From Melioribacteraceae bacterium (GTDB lineage Bacteria; Bacteroidota; Ignavibacteria; Ignavibacteriales; Melioribacteraceae): a stretch of DNA of 7,642 nt. Below are positions 1-5,505 of this stretch, one piece after another (position 1 is the stretch's first letter; the number at the start of each line of letters is the position of its first letter). The translations under genes were made by a program, and so were the position numbers. The stretch is from NCBI GenBank assembly GCA_015486905.1, contig WFQV01000378.1:1-7642 (forward strand), given 5' to 3'. Under the pieces are notes generated by a model that was not told the origin of the DNA, ran no database searches, and was given only the letters and a program-made list of their open reading frames with translations.

Positions 1-45
1 AAAACGGAAAGAAGCTTACTGAAGAAGGTTAAGTTGGTTCTTGCA

Positions 46-192
46 AAATCGAAAACCTTGCATAAATGGATGATTGGATGAGTGGATGCATGGATGATTG
101 GATTGTCCGACTTCCTCTACATTCTGCGGGGTTCAAATTAATTTCTACCAAATCGAAAACCTTGAATGGTTGGATGAATGGATGGTCCGACT
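46..192 (+). repeat. Duplicated composite unit containing 8-bp TGGATGNN tandem arrays
   Basis: Two copies share the same order of parts: AAATCGAAAACCTTG (46-60 and 150-164), then an array of TGGATGNN octamers, then GTCCGACT (105-112 and 185-192). Copy 1 has five octamers at 67-106 (TGGATG in four, TGGATT in the last). Copy 2 has about two at 171-186. The interval between the outer parts is 44 nt in copy 1 and 20 nt in copy 2, a difference of exactly three octamers, as expected for slippage or unequal exchange. The whole looks like a duplicated minisatellite; function unknown. Confidence 0.85.
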
Positions 193-250
193 AAGCTCTC
201 GCTGTCCCGCATTTGCGGGGGGCTACGTCGCGACAGGCTGCATTTTTGTA

Positions 251-274
251 GCGTAGATTGCTTGCAATCTGCGC
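251..274. repeat. REP-like hairpin, 10-bp stem with 4-nt loop
   Basis: GCGTAGATTG (251-260) pairs with CAATCTGCGC (265-274) around the loop CTTG; nine pairs are Watson-Crick and one is T-G. Neither strand has a T-tract after the stem, so it does not look like an intrinsic terminator. It resembles the short palindromes of dispersed REP-type intergenic elements, but only one clear copy is in this window, so its class is uncertain. Confidence 0.6.
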
Positions 275-481
275 AAATTCAGTGGGAAACAATCTCTCAA
301 ATAATCAGCATTAGCTTACTGAACCGGCAGATTATTTCCCCCGAATTCTCCGGTGCGAGGCTCTCAAAACACACCAAGAATCAGCCCTCCATTCGGTAAG
401 GGAGGGAAAGGGTAGGTTGGGAAAAATAAGGAAAGCAAAAAAACGTAACAAAACGCTTTGGAGGAAAAGACAAGCTATTTT

Positions 482-507
482 TTTGCAGACAAATTTAAAC
501 TTGTCCA
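482..507. repeat. Near-palindrome around TTTAAA, copy 1
   Basis: Positions 488-505 form an 18-nt palindrome with a single mismatched pair (GACAA, A, TTTAAA, C, TTGTC). With the flanking TTTGC it matches 4072-4097 at about 20 of 26 positions, sharing the 11-mer TTTAAACTTGT. It lies about 30 bp beyond the TPR stop codon. The minus-strand side is followed by A rather than T residues, so it is unlikely to be a terminator. Confidence 0.45.
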
Positions 508-532
508 ATTTACTAGAGCAGTCTATTTTGTT

Positions 533-2029
533 TCATTCAGTTTCATTCAGTTTTCTTTTCAGCCGGTTAATTTTTGCGGAGAGTTTATTTTTGTAAAAGG
601 AGTCGTTGCTTGCTTCCGCTTCTTCCAAGTACTTTTCTGCTTGTTCGGACTTTTGCAAAAAATAATAAGAGTAGGCAGTTATTATTTGATTAGTTGTTTT
701 GAGCCATTTCTTAAATTTGAAGTTTCCCCGTAATGCATCCTTGGCGAGGGCAATTGTCTCCGAATAATTTCTCAAGTCAAAATTGCAAAGTGCTTCTACG
801 GTTAAAGCCTCGGCTTTCCTTTCAGCATTTTTAAATTCCTTTAAATAATTTTTAGCAGATAAAATCCCTTTGTCCAGCTGTCCGCTTTCGTAAAAGTTCC
901 AAAGAATTTGTAAAAGAGAATCTTGCTTTGTAAAGCCGTTAGCGGAGTAGTACTCGCTGGCATAAGACGCAAAGGCATCGTCGGGAATATGCTCATTCCC
1001 TAACGAACATAATTGAAGATGGTAATGAAATTTGTTTTCGTTCCCAATCATTTTATATGCTATTGCCGCGCGGAGATTTACATAGCCCAAGAAATCTACA
1101 ATACGTGTCGATTTAAAAAACTTTTCGTAATATTTAACGCCCTCGTAAAAATTATTTTGTTTGAACGAAATGTCGCCTAATAAAAAATAAGAGAAAGCAA
1201 CGGTTTGAAGTAAATCCTTGTTTTTACTTTTGACAATTTGAGTCAATACTTTTTCTGCAGATTTTAAATCCTTCTCCTCAATCAGAATCAGAGCTTTGAG
1301 ATATTTAAAAAGAATATTTTGCGGATATTTTTTTACGATTGGATTTACAAAGTAGGAAGCGGAATCGTAATCAGCGAGGTATTCGAGGTAAATTTTCGAA
1401 AGATGAAATGCGGCTTCGTCCTTTGAAATTAAGGATTTCTTAAATGCTCTTTTGAAAAATGAAATAGCTTTTTCCTTGTCGTAGTCCAATCCGCTTAAGC
1501 TCAAGGCTATTTTAAAAACTCCCGGTGTAAAACTCAAAGCGTAGCTAAACGTTGCCAGTCCAAGCAGTGCATCGTTAAATTTAGGATTGACCGACAGCGC
1601 CTCTTTAAAAAATGAGACTGACTTTTTAGCATCCCAAAAAGCTTGCATGCTTTTGCCCTTAGCGCTTGATTCGGCGGACTTCAGCAAGTAAGCGGAACCC
1701 ATGTAATAGTAATTCCATTCTGTCTTTTCTCCCTTGTCCAATTGGGCTTGAGCTTTGTTTATTGTGAGTGTTAAATATTTGTTAAGAATAATCGCATTCT
1801 CCTCGTTTCTGTTGCCCAAATATTTCCAGAGGTAATTTCTTGCCAAAAAGTAAAATGGTTCGGGAGAATTCGGGTGAATGTTAATTTCGTCATTAAAAAT
1901 TTTTTCGGCTTTTGCAAATTGCAAATCGTAAGAGAGGGAAATCCCTTTTAGTAATGTTGAATCCGGTTGAGCGGAAATTAATTTTGCAGAAAGAAATAGA
2001 AACGCAAAAATGAAAAAACGCTTAAGCAT
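533..2029 (-). CDS. Exported tetratricopeptide-repeat (TPR) protein of unknown function
   Basis: This encodes a 498-residue protein. Residues 1-20 form a typical Sec signal peptide: Lys3-Arg4, a Phe/Leu-rich core, then Ile-Ser-Ala before Gln21. The mature protein should therefore lie in the periplasm or outside the cell. The rest is nearly all helical, with TPR-like pairs at about 29-53 (ending in the typical helix-turn Pro53), 105-149 (ending NPKFNDALLGLA), 175-210, 275-305 and two more near the C-terminus. Such repeats usually bind proteins; no catalytic motif is visible. I chose the ATG at 2029 because it starts directly at the signal peptide. A frame extending to a TTG at 2071 would add 14 basic residues before it. 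The ATG overlaps the end of pyrG by 8 nt, with a purine-rich AGAGAAG about 10 nt upstream, so translation is probably coupled to pyrG. A 10-bp duplication lies at the stop codon (531-550). Confidence 0.85.
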   Translation of the reverse strand: MLKRFFIFAFLFLSAKLISAQPDSTLLKGISLSYDLQFAKAEKIFNDEINIHPNSPEPFYFLARNYLWKYLGNRNEENAIILNKYLTLTINKAQAQLDKGEKTEWNYYYMGSAYLLKSAESSAKGKSMQAFWDAKKSVSFFKEALSVNPKFNDALLGLATFSYALSFTPGVFKIALSLSGLDYDKEKAISFFKRAFKKSLISKDEAAFHLSKIYLEYLADYDSASYFVNPIVKKYPQNILFKYLKALILIEEKDLKSAEKVLTQIVKSKNKDLLQTVAFSYFLLGDISFKQNNFYEGVKYYEKFFKSTRIVDFLGYVNLRAAIAYKMIGNENKFHYHLQLCSLGNEHIPDDAFASYASEYYSANGFTKQDSLLQILWNFYESGQLDKGILSAKNYLKEFKNAERKAEALTVEALCNFDLRNYSETIALAKDALRGNFKFKKWLKTTNQIITAYSYYFLQKSEQAEKYLEEAEASNDSFYKNKLSAKINRLKRKLNETE

Positions 2030-3656
2030 TTTTGCTTTTCTTCTCTTGCGAATATTTAACCGCTGCGGCAATAAATTCTCTGAACAAAGGATGAGCCTTT
2101 GTAGCCCTGGATTTTAGTTCCGGATGAAATTGGCAGCCAACGAACCACGGGTGCTCTTTAATTTCAATCATTTCGACTAGTTTGTTATCCGGTGATACGC
2201 CGCTGAAAACCATTCCGTTTTGTTCGAGGATATCTCTGAATTTGTTGTTTACTTCGTAACGGTGACGGTGGCGTTCGGAAATTTTTTCTTTACCGTAAGC
2301 CTTCCGTGCTTTCGTCCCTTTTTGAATTACACACGGGTAAGCGCCCAAACGCATTGTACCGCCTTTGTTTTTAATTTTTAATTGCTCCGGCATAATGTGA
2401 ATTACGTTCGAACGGTTCTTTTTGAATTCCGCACTGTGTGCATTTTTAATACCGCAGACGTTACGTGCAAATTCAATTACTGCGCATTGCAAGCCGAGAC
2501 AAATTCCGAAGAAAGGAACATTATTTTCACGTGCATATTTGATTACGTTGATTTTCCCTTCTATTCCTCTTTCGCCGAAGCCGCCGGGGACTAAAATGCC
2601 GTCGTATCCGGAAAGTTTTTCAGCGGGATTTTCATGCTCGAAAATTTCTGAGCTGATGTAATCCGCATTTACTTTTACATCGTTTTCCGCACCGGCGTGA
2701 ATAAAAGCCTCGGAGATGCTTTTGTAAGCGTCAAGATAATCCGTGTACTTTCCGCAAACGGCAATTTTTACCTGCCCGGCAGGATTTTTAACTTTCTCTA
2801 AAAAATTTTTCCAAGAATCGAGGTTAATATTAATATCGGGAAGTTTTAATTTTTTGAGTACGAGGTGGTCAAGATTTTGCTCGTGCAGAACGATTGGCAC
2901 TTCGTAAATTGTAGAGCAGTCGTAAGCTGAAATGACGTATTTGGGGGAAACATTGGTAAACAAAGCAATCTTTTCGCGCAAGGGCTGCGAAAGGGGTCTT
3001 TCGGAACGGCAAATTAAAATGTTCGGCTGAATTCCCAGCTCGAGCAAATTTTTTACGCTGTGCTGAGTCGGCTTGGTCTTCATTTCTTTAGCGGCTTTAA
3101 TGAAAGGCACGAGTGTAACATGAATGTAAAGCACATTTTTCCGTCCCAATTCAAGAGACATTTGTCGGATAGCTTCGATGAAAGGGAGCCCTTCAATGTC
3201 ACCTATTGTTCCGCCTATTTCGGTAATTACAATGTCGTATTTGTTTGTGTTTCCGAGGAATTTAATCCTGTGTTTTATTTCGTCGGTAATGTGTGGAATT
3301 ACCTGAATTGTTGCACCTAAGTAATCGCCATGCCGTTCTTTTTTAATTACTTCGTAGTAAATTTGTCCCGTAGTGGTATTGTTAGCATTGGACATGTTAA
3401 CGTTCAAAAATCTCTCGTAATGTCCCAAATCCAAATCGGTCTCCGCACCATCTTCGGTCACGTAAACTTCTCCGTGTTGGAAAGGGCTCATCGTGCCCGG
3501 ATCAACATTAATGTACGGGTCAAATTTTTGAATTGTTACCGAATAGCCTCTTGATTTAAGCAGAAGTCCCAAAGAAGCGGCTGTAATTCCTTTGCCTAAA
3601 GATGAAACAACGCCCCCTGTTACAAAGATGTATTTTACTTTTTTTTTGAACTTCAT
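2022..3656 (-). CDS. pyrG: CTP synthase (glutamine-hydrolysing)
   Basis: This encodes 544 residues, essentially the length of E. coli PyrG (545). The enzyme makes CTP from UTP using ATP and ammonia from glutamine, the last step of de novo pyrimidine nucleotide synthesis, in the cytoplasm. The N-terminal synthetase domain starts with YIFVTGGVVSSLGKG (P-loop-like, about 9-23) and contains DPYINVDPGTMSP, the HGEVYVTEDGAETDLDLGHYERF block and EIGGTIGDIE (about 146-155). The C-terminal class I glutamine amidotransferase domain has GGFGERG (oxyanion-strand region), nucleophile Cys386 in GICLG, HRHRYEVN, and the catalytic pair His511/Glu513 in QFHPE. All key residues are intact. The frame can be extended three codons to a TTG at 3665, but the ATG at 3656, preceded directly by GAGAGAG and giving the usual family N-terminus, is preferred. 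The TPR gene follows with an 8-nt overlap. Confidence 0.98.
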   Translation of the reverse strand: MKFKKKVKYIFVTGGVVSSLGKGITAASLGLLLKSRGYSVTIQKFDPYINVDPGTMSPFQHGEVYVTEDGAETDLDLGHYERFLNVNMSNANNTTTGQIYYEVIKKERHGDYLGATIQVIPHITDEIKHRIKFLGNTNKYDIVITEIGGTIGDIEGLPFIEAIRQMSLELGRKNVLYIHVTLVPFIKAAKEMKTKPTQHSVKNLLELGIQPNILICRSERPLSQPLREKIALFTNVSPKYVISAYDCSTIYEVPIVLHEQNLDHLVLKKLKLPDININLDSWKNFLEKVKNPAGQVKIAVCGKYTDYLDAYKSISEAFIHAGAENDVKVNADYISSEIFEHENPAEKLSGYDGILVPGGFGERGIEGKINVIKYARENNVPFFGICLGLQCAVIEFARNVCGIKNAHSAEFKKNRSNVIHIMPEQLKIKNKGGTMRLGAYPCVIQKGTKARKAYGKEKISERHRHRYEVNNKFRDILEQNGMVFSGVSPDNKLVEMIEIKEHPWFVGCQFHPELKSRATKAHPLFREFIAAAVKYSQEKKSKNA

Positions 3657-3696
3657 CTCTCTCAATAAAAGTTAGAAATTTTAGTGTCTAAGATAA

Positions 3697-3721
3697 AAAA
3701 AAATCCTCTCTTCTCAATTTA
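3697..3721. repeat. 25-nt direct repeat, copy 1 (pyrG leader)
   Basis: Seven A residues followed by TCCTCTCTTCTCAATTTA are identical to 5369-5393. Weaker similarity continues on the left (AGTGTC plus flanking A/T here and near 5355-5360). Copy 1 is about 40-65 nt upstream of the pyrG ATG, so it would be in the pyrG mRNA leader. Together the copies bracket ATPase 1. Confidence 0.9.
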
Positions 3722-3738
3722 GTTATGCTGATTATTTT

Positions 3739-3770
3739 CAAAATAAATATTTAGATTTTAACAATACAAA
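3739..3770 (-). promoter_or_regulatory. Possible pyrG promoter, Bacteroidota type
   Basis: Read on the minus strand, TTTG (3770-3767) is separated by 20 nt from TTATTTTG (3746-3739). This differs from the Bacteroidota -7 consensus TAnnTTTG at one position and has the same TTG-N20 spacing as the two ATPase promoters. It would give a leader of roughly 75 nt that includes the 25-nt repeat. The region is very AT-rich, so chance matches are likely. Confidence 0.35.
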
Positions 3771-3790
3771 TTTAAAATCGGTGGTAAAAT

Positions 3791-3818
3791 AAGAAAGAAG
3801 AAACGAGAAATAAGAAAT
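3791..3818 (+). repeat. 7-bp tandem array, consensus RAGAAAN (4 units)
   Basis: Four consecutive heptamers starting at 3791, 3798, 3805 and 3812 fit RAGAAAN, with only the first and last positions varying. It is one of several arrays in this spacer that share a 7-bp period but not a sequence. Confidence 0.7.
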
Positions 3819-3826
3819 GTTTAAAT

Positions 3827-3942
3827 GCGAGACGCCCGCCTTCGTCTGCGCTTCGCTTGACTACGTCGTGACAAGCAAGAGGTAAGACGCTAGACGTCTG
3901 CCTTCGTTTGCACTTCGCTTAACTTCTGCGCGACAAGCGAGA
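3827..3942. repeat. Imperfect 54-bp direct duplication (period 62)
   Basis: Copy A (3827-3880) and copy B (3889-3942) align without gaps at 43 of 54 positions; most differences are C/T or G/A changes. Each copy contains CTTCGCTT followed about 11 nt later by GACAAGC. In copy B these give TCGCTT/AAGCGA arms that could form a stem. The word AGACG is repeated at 7-bp spacing at the junction (3884-3897). The core CTACGTCG-GACA-GC of copy A also matches 223-238 at 14 of 16 positions, hinting at a dispersed, decayed intergenic family. There is no transposase or coding content. Confidence 0.75.
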
Positions 3943-3959
3943 CGCTAGTCCAATTTAGA

Positions 3960-3980
3960 GAACAGGGAACAGTGAACAGA
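3960..3980 (+). repeat. 7-bp tandem array, GAACAGN (3 units)
   Basis: Heptamers at 3960, 3967 and 3974 are identical except for the last base (G, T, A). This is the cleanest of the heptamer arrays in the spacer. Confidence 0.8.
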
Positions 3981-3993
3981 GGAAAATAATTTT

Positions 3994-4028
3994 ACTTAAG
4001 ACTCGTTACTTGAGACTTAAGACTTTTA
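3994..4028 (+). repeat. 7-bp tandem array, consensus ACTYNNN (about 5 units)
   Basis: Heptamers start at 3994, 4001, 4008, 4015 and 4022; each begins ACT followed by T or C, and the first and fourth (ACTTAAG) are identical. The degenerate 7-bp period matches that of the neighbouring arrays although the sequence differs. Confidence 0.65.
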
Positions 4029-4071
4029 AAAATCGTGACAAAACGTTTGACTTGAAAATCAGCAAGAATCC

Positions 4072-4097
4072 TTTGCCACCAAGTTTAAACTTGTACC
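4072..4097. repeat. Palindrome around TTTAAA, copy 2
   Basis: CAAGTTTAAACTTG (4080-4093) is a perfect 14-bp palindrome. With the preceding TTTGC it matches 482-507 at about 20 of 26 positions. The two copies may be remnants of one dispersed palindromic element; a palindrome of this length alone could arise by chance. Confidence 0.4.
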
Positions 4098-4118
4098 ATC
4101 TTAACAGATTGCTTTAAG

Positions 4119-4149
4119 TTGACCAAATCACTAAATATTGCTATATTTG
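4119..4149 (+). promoter_or_regulatory. Predicted promoter of ATPase 1
   Basis: TTG at 4119-4121 is separated by 20 nt from TATATTTG (4142-4149), an exact match to the Bacteroidota -7 consensus TAnnTTTG. The same DNA also reads as TTGACC-N17-TATATT, five of six positions at each sigma-70-type box with ideal spacing. Transcription would begin near 4153, about 25 nt before the ATG at 4180. An inverted repeat begins inside the -7 box. Confidence 0.7.
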
Positions 4150-4167
4150 GTGAGTTCAATCACCAAA
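4146..4167. promoter_or_regulatory. Inverted repeat over the ATPase 1 start site (candidate operator)
   Basis: TTTGGTGA (4146-4153) and TCACCAAA (4160-4167) are perfect 8-bp arms with a 6-nt loop. The left arm covers the TTTG of the -7 box and the right arm ends 12 nt before the ATG. A third half-site, ACCAAA at 4122-4127, overlaps the -33/-35 box. The position suits a repressor operator, or a hairpin at the very 5' end of the mRNA. ATPase 1 itself has a predicted winged helix and could be the regulator; that part is inference. Confidence 0.55.
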
Positions 4168-4179
4168 AACAGTAAAAAT

Positions 4180-5304
4180 ATGATTAATAGAACTTTAGTA
4201 AAAAAGATAGTTGACAGTTTCGCACTACGTAAAATAATTGTTGTTTACGGCGCAAGGCAGGTTGGAAAAACAACTTTACTTAAGCAGATTGCAGAATTGA
4301 GCGGAGGAAAAATTTTGTGGTTTAACGGTGATGAGCCTGATGTTAGAGAAATGTTTTTAAACGCAACTTCTACAAAATTGAAATCTTTAATTGGAGACTA
4401 CAAATTTGTATTTATTGATGAAGCGCAAAGGATTAAAAATATCGGGTTGACATTAAAGCTAATTTATGATAACATTCCGAAAGTACAAGTTGTTGCAACC
4501 GGCTCATCTTCTTTTGACTTGTTCGATGAAATAAAAGAACCATTAACCGGCAGAAAATTGGAATTTGTCCTTTATCCGATTTTATACGGGGAAATGGTTG
4601 AGCATTTTGGAGTTGTCGAAGCTAAACGTTACCTCGATTCGATTTTAAAGTTCGGGTCATATCCTGAAATTGTTACGGATTATTCAAACGCCGAGCGATT
4701 GTTACCATTAATTGCAGATAGTTATCTTTACAAGGACTTACTTTCTTTCGAAGGTATTAAAAAACCAAACCTGTTAGTAAAAATAACGCAAGTGTTGGCG
4801 TTACAAGTTGGGAACGAGGTTTCCTACAATGAAATAGCACAGTTAGTTGGGGCTGATAAAACAACAGTCGAGAAATACATTTATTTACTTGAACAAACTT
4901 TTGTTGTTTTTAAATTGCCTGCATTGAGTAGGAATATGAGAAATGAAATTAAAAAAGGAAAGAAAATTTATTTTTGGGACGTCGGGATTAGAAATGCCAT
5001 TATCTCAAATTTTTCGGAGATGAATTTGCGCCCCGATGTCGGAGCAATTTGGGAAAATTTCATTATTGCAGAAAGGTTGAAATTTATTAGATATCATGAG
5101 ATTAATGTAAAATCGTATTTCTGGAGGAATGTGAATCAAAAAGAGGTTGATTACGTTGAATATAATAACAAGGAGTACTTGGCTGTTGAGTTTAAATGGA
5201 ATCCGTTACGCAAGGTAAAGATTCCACGCTCGTTTTTAAGCAATTACACTAATAGCAAAACGTTATTGATTAATCCTGAAAATTTCACTGAGTTTTTAGA
5301 GTAA
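4180..5304 (+). CDS. ATPase 1: AAA_14 / DUF4143 ATP-binding protein
   Basis: This encodes a 374-residue cytoplasmic protein. Residues 1-130 form the AAA ATPase: Walker A GARQVGKTT (24-32), Walker B FVFIDEAQ (76-83, Asp80/Glu81), sensor-like ATGSSS (106-111) and LTGR (122-125). FGSYPEIV (158-165) begins the DUF4143-type part; 200-244 resembles a winged helix (SYNEIAQLVGADKTTVEKYI); FWDVGIRNA follows. The C-terminus has a PD-(D/E)XK nuclease-like pattern: Asp324, then Glu337 and Lys339 in VEFKW. These domains are known as AAA_14 (PF13173) and DUF4143 (PF13635); their cellular role is not established, and nuclease activity is not shown. The ATG at 4180 gives the usual MI-R-L N-terminus. A TTG at 4138 would put the promoter and inverted repeat inside the gene. 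The gene stands alone, divergent from pyrG and convergent with ATPase 2. Confidence 0.92.
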   Translation: MINRTLVKKIVDSFALRKIIVVYGARQVGKTTLLKQIAELSGGKILWFNGDEPDVREMFLNATSTKLKSLIGDYKFVFIDEAQRIKNIGLTLKLIYDNIPKVQVVATGSSSFDLFDEIKEPLTGRKLEFVLYPILYGEMVEHFGVVEAKRYLDSILKFGSYPEIVTDYSNAERLLPLIADSYLYKDLLSFEGIKKPNLLVKITQVLALQVGNEVSYNEIAQLVGADKTTVEKYIYLLEQTFVVFKLPALSRNMRNEIKKGKKIYFWDVGIRNAIISNFSEMNLRPDVGAIWENFIIAERLKFIRYHEINVKSYFWRNVNQKEVDYVEYNNKEYLAVEFKWNPLRKVKIPRSFLSNYTNSKTLLINPENFTEFLE

Positions 5305-5368
5305 TTGTCGTTTTAGAAAGTTCCTCTTTATTTTCAATGGCTTACGAAAATTAAGTGTCAAACTCACG

Positions 5369-5393
5369 AAAAAAATCCTCTCTTCTCAATTTA
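5369..5393. repeat. 25-nt direct repeat, copy 2 (beyond ATPase 1)
   Basis: This is identical to 3697-3721, 1,672 bp away in the same orientation, and lies 64 nt after the ATPase 1 stop codon. It is far too long to be a chance match. Here it sits between convergent genes, so unlike copy 1 it has no obvious role as a leader; it may mark the boundary of a segment that was inserted or duplicated. Confidence 0.9.
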
Positions 5394-5400
5394 AGTTTGA

Positions 5401-5440
5401 GAATATTTTTCGGAACGTATTGAAAATTGAAAAAATATTC
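5401..5440. terminator. AT-rich inverted repeat between convergent ATPase genes
   Basis: GAATATTTTT (5401-5410) and AAAAATATTC (5431-5440) are perfect 10-bp arms with a 20-nt loop. Placed between two convergent genes, it could act as a weak bidirectional terminator. The stem is almost all A-T and the loop is long, so this is only a possibility; no better terminator is visible in 5305-5505. Confidence 0.3.
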
Positions 5441-5505
5441 AGGACAACAAGAGAAACGAACGACTTGTTTGATCTTGTGTTGAATTTGTAGAGTAAAGAT
5501 TTTGT

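Larger units (their letters stand above)
1..532. other. Non-coding, repeat-rich spacer beyond the 3' end of the TPR gene
   Basis: I see no convincing gene here. Open frames at 178-399 and 458-733 on the plus strand have no recognisable domain; the second mostly runs antisense to the TPR gene. The stretch holds a duplicated unit with 8-bp tandem repeats (46-192), a small CCCGC/GCGGG hairpin (206-219), a strong 10-bp hairpin (251-274), AAATAATC/GATTATTT arms (299-306 and 330-337) and CCCTCC/GGAGGG arms (385-390 and 401-406). None has a T-tract on the appropriate side, so I do not call a terminator for the pyrG-TPR unit. The part around 190-410 looks richer in G+C than the flanking sequence, suggesting a different origin, possibly a decayed mobile or REP-like element. 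The first bases could encode the tail of a plus-strand gene (frame 3, stop at 30-32), but this is too short to support. Confidence 0.7.
3657..4179. other. Repeat-rich spacer between divergent pyrG and ATPase 1
   Basis: This stretch has no gene that I can support. From left to right it holds the pyrG leader, including a 25-nt sequence repeated beyond ATPase 1, a possible pyrG promoter, four kinds of degenerate 7-bp-period array, an imperfect 54-bp duplication, the CAAGTTTAAACTTG palindrome (4080-4093), and the ATPase 1 promoter with its overlapping inverted repeat. The G+C-richer block at 3827-3950 stands out from the very AT-rich flanks, suggesting that it was inserted or expanded separately. 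Confidence 0.75.

Noticed and set aside
3..32. Possible tail of a plus-strand gene ending in a TAA at 30-32
   Set aside because: Only nine codons are visible, with no feature to support coding.
13..323. Shared 11-mer AGCTTACTGAA at 13-23 and 313-323
   Set aside because: Matches of this length are expected by chance several times in a sequence of this size.
178..399. Open frame on the plus strand in the 5' spacer
   Set aside because: It runs across repeats and hairpins, and the translation shows no domain or protein-like composition.
385..406. CCCTCC/GGAGGG hairpin as terminator of the pyrG-TPR unit
   Set aside because: No T-tract follows on the minus strand, and it is more than 120 nt beyond the stop codon.
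458..733. Open frame on the plus strand with a hydrophobic product
   Set aside because: Most of it is antisense to the TPR gene; the Phe-rich sequence reflects Lys-rich codons on the other strand.
2030..2071. TTG start that would lengthen the TPR protein by 14 residues
   Set aside because: It would put a basic stretch ahead of a standard signal peptide; the ATG at 2029 is a better start.
2382..3554. Plus-strand open frames within pyrG (2382-2594, 2422-2661, 3060-3320, 3330-3554)
   Set aside because: They are all antisense to a strongly conserved complete enzyme and show no similarity to anything I recognise.
3827..4028. CRISPR array or insertion sequence
   Set aside because: The repeat units are degenerate, of unequal length and directly adjacent rather than separated by unique spacers; there are no cas or transposase genes.
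4138..4179. TTG start that would lengthen ATPase 1 by 14 residues
   Set aside because: It would begin inside the spacer of a good promoter, and the added residues do not fit the family N-terminus.
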